DNA of 64,000 nt from Saccharomycopsis fibuligera x Saccharomycopsis cf. fibuligera (taxonomy: Eukaryota > Ascomycota > Saccharomycetes > Ascoideales > Saccharomycopsidaceae): contig CP012819.1 of assembly GCA_001936135.1 (NCBI GenBank), forward strand, positions 310,001 to 374,000, read 5' to 3'. Each line of letters begins with the position of its first letter. The stretch's first letter is position 1. Of this stretch, positions 41,117 through 50,403 are shown one piece after another. The position numbers were made by a program, and so were the translations under genes. The notes under the pieces are model-generated. The model was not told the DNA's origin, made no database searches, and saw only the letters and a list, made by a program, of their open reading frames with translations.

Positions 41117-42226
41117 GCTAATTTAGGCAATGAAGGTTCGATAAAGTGATATTTTCAAATCCGTCTCTTTGTCGTCTAAATTCCTTATTTTACCCTATTT
41201 TCTCTTACATTACTTTTTTTTCTGAACTCCTCCACTATTTTGCTCTTTGTCTTAATATAATTCTCCGAACTTTGAGTACTCTTAGTTCAGCTAGTCATTT
41301 TTTATAATGTTAGTGTTATATATATAGATAACATACGTGTTTCTTATTTATATTCTGTTATACCTGTAGAGATTTCATCGGTAAATGTTCCTTGGTGCTC
41401 AAGACACTTAATCTTACTCGCTTTTGTCGCTTTCCTGAATGTTGGCTATCTGTGCTAATTGCCAGTATAATTCAGCCATAGATGTTATAGAAGAACTTGA
41501 AGGTTTATTTTCTAAAGACTAAAATTTTGTCGGTTATATGTTTCGAATCTTACGTTTAATCAAGTTGAAATTTAAACAATCTTGCTTTTTGGCCAAAAAC
41601 CGCTAGCGTTGGATATCCTTCTAGGTATACGATATGAAAAGTCGCTCGATTGCTAACACCCGTACACCAACCCATACACCACATATGTATAGTCCACTTT
41701 GGTGAAAAAGAAGAAAAAAATAATATTCAAAGCGGAAAAAAAACAAAGGTAAATAGAGAAAAGAAATGTTTCTACTTCTGTGATTAGCTCAACAATTTAT
41801 TAATTCAAAGTAGCACATTTATCTTAATTATTTTTATACTATATTTTTCTGATTTGGTGCTTTCTTCTGTGTGAATACGTTCATTGAAAATTGACACAAC
41901 GAACAAACAAAAGTACCAGGACAGGGACATCTGTTTAGCGCTTGGGGTTTCTTTCACAGTTGTTTTTTTTTTTTTTTTTTTTTTTTTGAAGGCTAACTAG
42001 GTAAGACAAATTTCATTTCATCAAATCAGAATTGATTTTGGAATAACTGACTGAAGAAGAATTCTAAACCGTTGTACAGGTAACCAAATTTCTGTATCTA
42101 GATAAGTTTTATTATTTATCTCTGATTCTCTGCATTTTAATCTAGAAGTTGTGAATTTCAACGCAATTTACAAGCAAATCACCCAAAAGCCTATTATAAA
42201 AACAAATAAAGCCAATAATACAAACT
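41117..42226. other. Intergenic region CEF3 / NUP159
   Basis: 1.1 kb with AT-rich DNA and a T25 run at 41963-41987, 240 bases before NUP159. No gene was recognised. Confidence 0.6.
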
Positions 42227-45200
42227 ATGGCTTTACTACAAACAGAAAATTCGCCATACATTGGCTTCAAATCACATCATTACGTCAAGCTTAATTTTCC
42301 GAAATCTGAATCTACTACTGCTGAAGATGCAGTACTCAATTTATTCGATATTAACAACGTCAATGGCAAATTTGTCGCTGCTGAAGGCACTTACATAATT
42401 GTTGATGACATTGAAAATCTCCATTCGACAATAAACAATAGTGACCGTGATGATGGTGAAGAAATCATAAACTTTAAATCACTGAATGTGTTTAACGTGG
42501 GCAGAGAAATTGAGTTTGTAAAATTACTCAGTAACAAGTTGGTCCTCGGGACATCTGGTGCAGTGGTGGTGGTTGTGAAAGACTTGAATGATTTGAATGA
42601 GGATTCGTTCAAGGAGCTGATTTTTGAAGTTGGTGCTTCACAAATATTTGATATGGATGTGCAGAAATCAACTGAGATCCTTGCTGTGCTAACTGTGGAC
42701 AACAGTTTAAAGTGGATTGATTTGAATGCTAGTGTATATTTACCAGAAGAGGTGCAAAGTGGTGTGAGTGCATTTGAATGGTCTAGTTTTTTTCCATATG
42801 AGTTGTACTTTGCATCCAAAAGCAATAAGCAATCAGAAATCGTCAAATATAATGTTAATTCGAAGAGACAAAGCATAGCCCCAATTGCACACCCGTCCAT
42901 AATAAATGAAGCATTATACCCTATTTCTTTGAAAGAAGTTAATGATAAGCATTTGACGGTGGTGTATGACATTAGTGGCCGTTATGAAGATAACGAAAAC
43001 TATGAAGGTCTTGAGATTAAGTGTCCAAGATACTCATCTTATTTACTAAATGTTAACACTAAAGCCATTAAATTAATAGATGAAGAGTTTTGCTCCAATG
43101 CTGACTACATTGAAAGAGATTTCAAAAGCTATGCTCTACGCCTCAAAAATTGGGGATTTGAGAAAAATACCGAACATGATGATCTTATTATCATGACTAC
43201 TACTGTTGGTACTTTTGTCTCAATATTAAAATCGGACAAACATATTGTTCCTTTAGAAGACGACAGAAGAGCGCCAATGCCGATGGATCCCCAAACGTTT
43301 GACGATGTGCAAGTTTGTGGTACTGGAATTGACTTTCTTAACAATGAGCAACAAGTTGAGGTGCCGGGGGTGGAAGATCCAGTTTCTGGCTTGCCTTTGG
43401 TCTGGCTTTATACTACAATGGGCACTCTTGTCAGTTTTGAGTTCTTTGACATTGAAGCGCTTCGTAATAACTATGAATATGTAAAGAACGAATACCAGGT
43501 CAATAAATTGAAACAACAAGAAGCTTCTGCTGCCTCAAATTCAAACTCATATTCAAATACAGGCGCTCGCTCAACAAATGGCAGCATAAACGGATTGGGC
43601 AACTTATCCTTAGGCTCAACAAATAGCTTCTCTCAACAGAAAAGTAGTCCTATCTCATCTGCCCCATCTAATGGCCTATTTGGAAATGGATTAGCATCTA
43701 CCACGGAAAACCCATTTAGTAGTAACAGCGACAGCAGCAACAAGACGATAAGCCCATTCGGTAGAAGCAATGAAAAAGTGAACCCGTTTAGTAGTGGCTC
43801 ATCAGGCTCAGGCAAAGGTACATCTATTTTTGGCCTTGGTAACCAATTAACATCAAACGGTAAACCAGTTTCAGGTGCAGATTTTAGCAAAAGCAACGCC
43901 GCTAATGGCGGATCTTTCGGTCAATCAGGCTTCGCTAATGCTTCAAAGGATTCTAAGCCATTATTTGGAAATCTCAACATCGGTACCACCAGTAATAGTA
44001 ACAGCAGTAATCATATGAACAGTAATGAGTCAGGTTTTGGATCTTCAGGTTTTGGATCTTCAGGTTTTGGATCTTCAGGTTTTGGATCTTCAGGTTTTGG
44101 GAACGCTAGTTTGGGATCGGCAGGCTCAAACAATTCTAGTAGTGCATTTGGCAATGCTGGATTCGGCGGCTCTAGTTTTGGAAACAGCTTCTTAAGCAAT
44201 AATAACACCAAGAATACTGGACCCGGTTTTGGCCAGGCTGCTTTCGGAAAATCTAGTTTCGGTCAGCCAAGTTTTGGCCAGTCAGCGGCGGCTGCAAAGC
44301 CAGGGTCAGGGCTAACAGGTATTCCAGTCACTGGTTCAAGCACTAATATGAGCGGTGGGGGATTTGCTGCATTTGCATCAAAGCCAGCCGTGCTTGGAGG
44401 AACCAAATTGGGGGTCTCTAATGGCCAGCAAGATGCTAGTAAAGATAAGGAAACTACACAGAAATCACAAGGATTTTATGGCAGTGATTCTAAAAATGGA
44501 CTGCTTTTTACTAACAGTAATGAATTAGTTGCTGATGCTTCCACAAGCACTGCAAAGATAAGCTTTGGAGAATCACCATTTGCTAATTTAGGTTCTAAGA
44601 AAGAACTGCCATTCGCTAATTTAGGTTCTAAGAAAGAAGAACTGCCATTTGCTAATTTAGGTTCTAAGAAAGAAGAACTGCCATTCGCTAATTTAGGTTC
44701 TAAGAAAGAAGAACTGCCATTTGCTAATTTAGGCTCTAAGAAAGAAGAACTGCCGTTTGCTAATCGGAAGAGCTCCTTATTTGGTGGTACTCTGTGGGAT
44801 CTGAATGATAAGCCTGATGTTTTTGATGCCGCCGATGCTAGTGAAAGCGAAGGTGAGCAGGAAAGTACTGGAGATGAAGACGGTGCTTTGGAAAGAGAGG
44901 AAGAAGAGGAAGAAGAAGGAGAAGAAGAAAAACAGCAGTATCTGAAGCAGCAGGAGCTGGAAACTCCCCTTGGAATTTCATCAGGTTTTGGAGGTTTTGG
45001 TACAGCAGTATCAGTTCATAGTGAAGACGAGAAATCTAAGGAGTTACGAAATGGATTTATCAAAGCTGATAATAAAGTTGATACAGATGAAGCAGACTTC
45101 AAATCAAGCCATCATAACGATCTTGAAGATTCAACAACCGTTTCTACTGAAGAAATTCAAGATAATAAGTTAGTAGCAGGCAAGGAACAAGGTGAAGTCT

Positions 45201-46486
45201 CTACGGCTTCTGCCACCACAGAAAGTCAAGAGGAAGACGGCACACCATCAGAGAACAGTGTTGAGGATCATAATAAGCTGCTACAAGCCACAAAGCTGTA
45301 TACCGATGCAGGGGCGGAAACTGTCAGACCAGTTTACAAAGATGCTGAAGTTGAAGCTACGAAAAAGTATGTGGATCAAGGTATTGATATTCCTGTGAAG
45401 AATTACAAGAATGCCAATGTGCAAGCATTTGAAAATGATGAAGATTATTTGCAACAAGTCAGGTTATCCAAGAGTGACCCAATTCTCTACCAATTGGAGA
45501 AAGTGGCTTACCCAAGCACTATAAGCCGCAAAAATTCGATCAGTAGCAAATTGGACAAATTTTACTATGACAGTATTGCTGAATATCAGGTTCTTGAAAG
45601 TAATCTGAAAGAGCTCAACGACTTCATAAAGGATCATTTGGAGGTTAGAAACAAATTGGGCGATAGACGCACCACATTGAAGAACATTTACACATGGAGA
45701 TTGGAAGAGACACCGCTATTGACTCAACTAATTGACAACAAGTATGATCCTCAGGTGAATGCGCTTTCTAGCAAGTTTCAAAACCTTGCCAACCAAATTG
45801 ATACATTTAAGGGAGGCGAATACTCACAATTTATTAAAAAATTTGAAGACTTTGCAAAAGATTTTTCCACTGTTGAGATTAACAGCAAGTTAATCAGTAA
45901 CAGTAACATCAACGAGCGGGTGTTACCGTACGAATTTATGATGCTTCAGCAAAATGTCAAATCAAAATTCAATCGCGCATGTGCGCTTTATGACGAGTTG
46001 CAAGAAAAAATGTTGCAAATGAAGTCTAACTATGAAATCTCGTATTCTAGCGGAAACAGCAAAAGTAGCAGTAACGGTTGTGGCCCTTACTATCATAACA
46101 GTAACAATAATAATAATGCAGCTAGCACTTATGCCAAATTCCAGGCTGTCACCAATAAGATTGAGGCGAAAATTAAAAAGCAAATGACGGAACTTGCGGG
46201 CTTATTGAAGGAAGTGAACGAGATTAAATTGTACAAAGAGTCCGCCAGACAACTACTGAAGGGTAGTGATGCAGAAACCTCGTCACTTGCAGATGATGTT
46301 CAGGAGCTTTTGCTTCTTGATAATAATATAAAGAGTGATAAAACATGGCAGGAAAATCAACGCAGGAAAGAATTAAATTCTAGTGCTATTGGTGATTTGA
46401 GTTTGAAACTCAGCAACAAGATGGAGGTATTGAGCAGCTTCAACAATGCTGACACTGAAGACATTACGACGACGTTTGCTCTATGA
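42227..46486 (+). CDS. NUP159: FG nucleoporin NUP159
   Basis: Cytoplasmic-face nucleoporin that anchors the helicase Dbp5 for mRNA export. The N-terminal 400 residues form the predicted beta-propeller (DDIENLHS, FNVGREIEFVKLLSNKLVLGTS, VAALTVDNS-type strands, and PLVWLYTTMGTLVSFEFF at the end). An FG region follows (about 430-760) with GFG, SSFG and LFG repeats, then a unit repeat near 784-845, an acidic stretch near 870-905, and a helical C-terminus from about 1060 that should join the Nup82-Nsp1 complex. The length of 1419 residues is close to S. cerevisiae Nup159 (about 1460). Nup214 family membership is clear from the order of domains. Confidence 0.9.
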   Translation: MALLQTENSPYIGFKSHHYVKLNFPKSESTTAEDAVLNLFDINNVNGKFVAAEGTYIIVDDIENLHSTINNSDRDDGEEIINFKSLNVFNVGREIEFVKLLSNKLVLGTSGAVVVVVKDLNDLNEDSFKELIFEVGASQIFDMDVQKSTEILAVLTVDNSLKWIDLNASVYLPEEVQSGVSAFEWSSFFPYELYFASKSNKQSEIVKYNVNSKRQSIAPIAHPSIINEALYPISLKEVNDKHLTVVYDISGRYEDNENYEGLEIKCPRYSSYLLNVNTKAIKLIDEEFCSNADYIERDFKSYALRLKNWGFEKNTEHDDLIIMTTTVGTFVSILKSDKHIVPLEDDRRAPMPMDPQTFDDVQVCGTGIDFLNNEQQVEVPGVEDPVSGLPLVWLYTTMGTLVSFEFFDIEALRNNYEYVKNEYQVNKLKQQEASAASNSNSYSNTGARSTNGSINGLGNLSLGSTNSFSQQKSSPISSAPSNGLFGNGLASTTENPFSSNSDSSNKTISPFGRSNEKVNPFSSGSSGSGKGTSIFGLGNQLTSNGKPVSGADFSKSNAANGGSFGQSGFANASKDSKPLFGNLNIGTTSNSNSSNHMNSNESGFGSSGFGSSGFGSSGFGSSGFGNASLGSAGSNNSSSAFGNAGFGGSSFGNSFLSNNNTKNTGPGFGQAAFGKSSFGQPSFGQSAAAAKPGSGLTGIPVTGSSTNMSGGGFAAFASKPAVLGGTKLGVSNGQQDASKDKETTQKSQGFYGSDSKNGLLFTNSNELVADASTSTAKISFGESPFANLGSKKELPFANLGSKKEELPFANLGSKKEELPFANLGSKKEELPFANLGSKKEELPFANRKSSLFGGTLWDLNDKPDVFDAADASESEGEQESTGDEDGALEREEEEEEEGEEEKQQYLKQQELETPLGISSGFGGFGTAVSVHSEDEKSKELRNGFIKADNKVDTDEADFKSSHHNDLEDSTTVSTEEIQDNKLVAGKEQGEVSTASATTESQEEDGTPSENSVEDHNKLLQATKLYTDAGAETVRPVYKDAEVEATKKYVDQGIDIPVKNYKNANVQAFENDEDYLQQVRLSKSDPILYQLEKVAYPSTISRKNSISSKLDKFYYDSIAEYQVLESNLKELNDFIKDHLEVRNKLGDRRTTLKNIYTWRLEETPLLTQLIDNKYDPQVNALSSKFQNLANQIDTFKGGEYSQFIKKFEDFAKDFSTVEINSKLISNSNINERVLPYEFMMLQQNVKSKFNRACALYDELQEKMLQMKSNYEISYSSGNSKSSSNGCGPYYHNSNNNNNAASTYAKFQAVTNKIEAKIKKQMTELAGLLKEVNEIKLYKESARQLLKGSDAETSSLADDVQELLLLDNNIKSDKTWQENQRRKELNSSAIGDLSLKLSNKMEVLSSFNNADTEDITTTFAL
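44033..44101. repeat. 15-bp FG-coding tandem repeat
   Basis: Four identical copies of GGTTTTGGATCTTCA and a partial fifth, coding GFGSS repeats. Identity at silent sites points to recent expansion. Confidence 0.97.
44576..44752. repeat. 33/36-bp coding minisatellite in NUP159
   Basis: One 33-bp unit and four 36-bp units coding PFANLGSKKEEL (the last residue is a CTG codon, so Ser if CUG is reassigned), then a truncated sixth. Units differ by only one or two silent changes. Confidence 0.97.
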
Positions 46487-48012
46487 GAAATCTGCAAATA
46501 ATGAAAGAAAAGAGGAGAGTTGTTTATGCGTTTGTTAGATTTTTTTGTAAAGCATTGGAGAAAGAAAAAAGGGGCGCTATAGTCATGTCAATACACAAGT
46601 TAATACGCTGTTTCATGTTTTTCAATATTTTTAAAAAAAGTCTGACGTAGTCTCTTAAATGTTGGCTAAGTTTTAATTAGTACCGCTAATTATTTCATAG
46701 ATGTACAATCCAACTGGTCTTTTGGTCTTTGTCTAATTAATACTCGTTTTATTTTTTGTCGCATTTTTGTACACGCATTCGGAACAAAGCTTATGTAATA
46801 TTTGATATTGGTATACATTAGGAAGGAAATAACAAGACGAGGAAATTTGCTGCATGAATGGCACCCGCTATGTAGGTTTGATAGTACACGAAATCCGAGA
46901 TTTGATGTAAATTTAAAAAAAAGGGACTTTGAAAACTTACGATATGTTTAAGTAGTCGATTGATTTAATCTAATTAAGTTTCACTCAACTTAAATTAACA
47001 GTGTACATATAAAAATAATATGTGTATGAGATGCGGAAGCGGTGAATCGTTTACACACCTTTACTTTAATATTTTAGTAATCATAATATTGGCCGAGACA
47101 CGACGAACGCCCCAGATTCATCTGGGTACACACAGTGTGGCAAACCTAAAATCAAAATAAACTTCAGAAAGTTTTTTCATTGCCGACATGCCAAGATATA
47201 TATTTCATTGCCAAAATGAGTTTCTATTGAATCAGGGGCGAAACGTAATCTGTTTCGGTCGGAATCAGGTGTAAAGACCATATTGGTGTTTTATAGAACA
47301 TTTAACTGAAACATTTCTGCGCGGTAAACCAGCGAAGATGCATAATAGAAAGGGGAAAAGGAAGTGATCGACTGTAATGTATACATACATTTTCGTAAGT
47401 GAGTACTCCGAGTGCCATGAACTTGTAACGAAAAGCTTGCCTACGCCAGCCCCATATTAGCTACAATGCTGCTTGGCGATATATTTTTTTTAATTATCCT
47501 GAAAAGTGTGAACACTGAGCTGCTTCAAGACCCATGGGACACGCTCATGGACGAAACATGAGAGTGTACAGCGCAATACGATACAGCGCTGTTTTGTATT
47601 GTTTTTAGCTATTGTCACAAATACTCCAACAAAAAGCCATTCAAATGGAACATCCTTGAGATGGCATAAGGATACATTTGAAAGCATGATGATACATTCA
47701 TGCGCATCTCATTGAAAGCTTGATGAGCGCTGCATTTGCATACAAGCGCCTCTATATGCAGCATAATGAATCTGGTGGCAGTCCGTAATATCATAGAAGT
47801 ATATGTTAAAAATCTGTAAGATTATAATTTCTAACCAAATGGCATTCTAAAAGTATTAAAGAGACCGGTTTCCATGGGTTTCGAAAGTGCACATTTTCTT
47901 TTCTTTAATTTTTTGTAGCAGTAATTGGTTCTTGGTCTCTTTTTTACCGGTTTTTATCTTGAAGTTGTCTTGGTTTCTTTTAATTTTGATCCTCTGTTGA
48001 AAATTCATCAAT
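46487..48012. other. Intergenic region NUP159 / acetyltransferase
   Basis: 1.5 kb, mainly upstream DNA of the acetyltransferase gene. An inverted repeat CCCAGAT-TC-ATCTGGG at 47111-47126 looks like a dimer-binding site. No gene was recognised. Confidence 0.6.
47111..47126. promoter_or_regulatory. 16-bp inverted repeat
   Basis: Perfect 7-bp arms CCCAGAT and ATCTGGG with a two-base spacer, 0.9 kb before the acetyltransferase start. It could bind a dimeric regulator; no factor is assigned. Confidence 0.35.
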
Positions 48013-49572
48013 ATGAAAAAAGCCACAAAGTTGCAAAAATATTTTCTTTTGCGTACTGAACTTGGGTTATCCACAACTGTTTCCTTGTCGGCTACTTACT
48101 CCAAAAAAATTTTTGACCCTTTGAATAAAGACAGCCAGATACTTCTTTTGAAAGCTATACAGGCTCTTGTCTACAAATATGAGGCTCTTAGAGTTGATTT
48201 TCACCCCAACTTAACCAGCGAAGTCCTTACAAAAGACCAATGTGAAGACTGGGACCTTGAACCACTTGAAAAGGTGGAAATGGGTGATGTTGTTAAGTAT
48301 CTCCTCCGGTCTGATTCTGCCTTCGATACTAATGGTGTTAATATTTCTACCGTTAATTCTGCTTGCGAAAAAGGTCAGAATACAACAACTTGGCAGTTTG
48401 AGTCGGCTGGTGAAGATTTTCTTGATTTTGTTCATAGTACTAATAACGCTATTAAAGCGGGAATGGGGAAGCCATTATGGAAACTTTACATTATCAATGA
48501 AAATACTGCTTGCTTCAATTACCATCATGCAATCGCAGATGGTATTAGCGGAGTTAATTTCCATGATGAACTCAAGAATCGTATAAACGAAATTTCTAAG
48601 GGAATTCTACGAATTGATGATACGGTTTATGGTATTTCCTCCGCAGATGCAGCTAACAACTTTGCATCCAATATTGTTTTCAAAAGAGGACAAAAATACA
48701 AAATCAACGGCATCCAGCAATATCCAACTGTATCCGAGTCCGATATTATCAAGGAAAAACCAAAACTTTTGTTCAAGATGTCCATGCTCTTCAACCATTT
48801 CTTGGTTCCTTACTTCCCTAACCCAATCAAGCGACTTTTTAAAGATTTGGACTTGTTCACTCTTTCACCAAACCCGGAAAAGTTAGCTAAATTTTCACAC
48901 TTACTCATTAATATTTCACCTAAACACCTTGACAAAATACTTCAAGCTTGCAAGATTAATAAAGTTAGCGTTACCATCTGGCTCCTTACGGTGTTGCATT
49001 TCGTTCTCAAAGACAGTTTCCATCAAGGCTCAGTGCGGTTTTGTGTGCCTCTTAACTTGCGTAGCATTGTCCCTAGAAAAGAATACAGTGATGAATATAA
49101 AATTGGCTTAATAATTTCTGCATTCATGTCTGTTTTTGAAAACACTGCTCTGTTAATGGAGCTGAATAGACAAAACTTGATTATTCAAGCACAACAGGCA
49201 ACAAAGTTACTCCTTGCTGCTCAAAGGGATAATTACTCACAACAATGTCAAATGAATGGCATGTACAATTACATTCCTTCGGCTAGAGATTATATCCTCA
49301 AAGAACACAATTCTTCTAGTGACACTCCACTTAAATGCTCAAACTTGGGTTACTATAAGCAATCACTGATGCCGGATAATGAAGAAGTGGCTATTGAAGA
49401 TATGGTATTTGGATCTTGTGGGGCAGCTGGTTGTTCTCTAGTTTCGTTGTATGTGATTTCAACTAAGACCAACGGAGCTAACTTGACTTTTATTTCTCCA
49501 AGCACGTACAAGGACAGCTTGGATGTTGTAAGAGAAAATTTTGTGAATGTAATGGATTTAATTTTGGGTTGA
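48013..49572 (+). CDS. Alcohol O-acetyltransferase-like protein (AATase family)
   Basis: Member of the fungal AATase family (ATF1/ATF2 kin), acyl-CoA-dependent acetyltransferases that make acetate esters or acetylate sterols. The catalytic HxxxD motif is present as HHAIADG, with His172 and Asp176. The N-terminus KATKLQKYFLLRTELGLSTTVSLSATY and the block SVRFCVPLNLRSIVPR near 337-352 fit the family. The C-terminal CGAAGCSLVSLYVIST replaces the DFGWG seen in many BAHD relatives. At 519 residues it is full length. Substrate cannot be read from sequence. It is flanked by long promoter DNA and stands alone. Confidence 0.82.
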   Translation: MKKATKLQKYFLLRTELGLSTTVSLSATYSKKIFDPLNKDSQILLLKAIQALVYKYEALRVDFHPNLTSEVLTKDQCEDWDLEPLEKVEMGDVVKYLLRSDSAFDTNGVNISTVNSACEKGQNTTTWQFESAGEDFLDFVHSTNNAIKAGMGKPLWKLYIINENTACFNYHHAIADGISGVNFHDELKNRINEISKGILRIDDTVYGISSADAANNFASNIVFKRGQKYKINGIQQYPTVSESDIIKEKPKLLFKMSMLFNHFLVPYFPNPIKRLFKDLDLFTLSPNPEKLAKFSHLLINISPKHLDKILQACKINKVSVTIWLLTVLHFVLKDSFHQGSVRFCVPLNLRSIVPRKEYSDEYKIGLIISAFMSVFENTALLMELNRQNLIIQAQQATKLLLAAQRDNYSQQCQMNGMYNYIPSARDYILKEHNSSSDTPLKCSNLGYYKQSLMPDNEEVAIEDMVFGSCGAAGCSLVSLYVISTKTNGANLTFISPSTYKDSLDVVRENFVNVMDLILG

Positions 49573-50403
49573 AAAGTGCTTTGTGTTTTGTTTTGTTTTT
49601 GTTTAGTTTTTTTGTTTTGTTTTGTTTTTATTTTGTGCTACCTTTACTGTTTCTAATCTTCACAAAAATTATTATTTAATGGTGTGTAAAATCAAAAAAT
49701 AAGCGGCTAACTTTTTTTTTAAAAGGTGTATACACACAAAGTTTCTCAGTGTTTTGGCAAATAGGATCAAAAATGCCCCACCCACCATAGATCTCTTTTT
49801 AAGCTACCAAGAATAAAAATCATTAAATTATAGACTTTTCAGAACAATTAGAAGGTGTGGTGTAAATATTGTTGAGAACAAAGCTGACTAGTACTTTGTT
49901 TTAAGTTTTAATGCAATTTTTAGTATTTGGGACTGCACTGGGCATTACCAGTGAAAGTATAACTAAAACCTTGAAAAAGCGCCTGGGAATATAAAACAAC
50001 TATTTCCCTTTTAAAAACTCCTCAAGGCAAAAACACTAACAAAAGAAAGATCCTCCTGACTGACAAACGTAATACATGAGCTTTTATAAGGGCGTACCCG
50101 CTTGACACGCGATTACCCTCAGCATCTATATAAGCAAAGACGGATTTCCTCTTTGGGAAATCTCCGACCGGGCAACTAGTATTTCGGGCTCACATCTACC
50201 GGACCGCGATCAAAATACAATTTGAGAAAAACCAAAACCTAGCGCTACGCGGCGAGATTGCAAAGCGACAGCAAAGCCTAGCTGAGAATCGCAGTGGCCA
50301 GATCATGCTTATAACTTGTATCTCAAAAAAAAAGCGCCGTTTCAGCTAAAATACTTAAAGGAAAAGGTTTAAGGACAGATCAAGAGAATAAGAAATTGGC
50401 AAG
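49573..50403. other. Intergenic region acetyltransferase / FAR8
   Basis: 831 bases. The left part is the T/G-rich 3' end of the acetyltransferase. The right part has TATATAA at 50127-50133, then a GC-richer stretch with a hairpin, about 270 bases before the FAR8 start. Confidence 0.6.
50143..50162. other. Hairpin upstream of FAR8
   Basis: Arms GATTTCC and GGAAATC with a six-base TCTTTG loop, ten bases after a TATA box. It lies in a transcribed leader or in an unrecognised small RNA. Confidence 0.4.
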
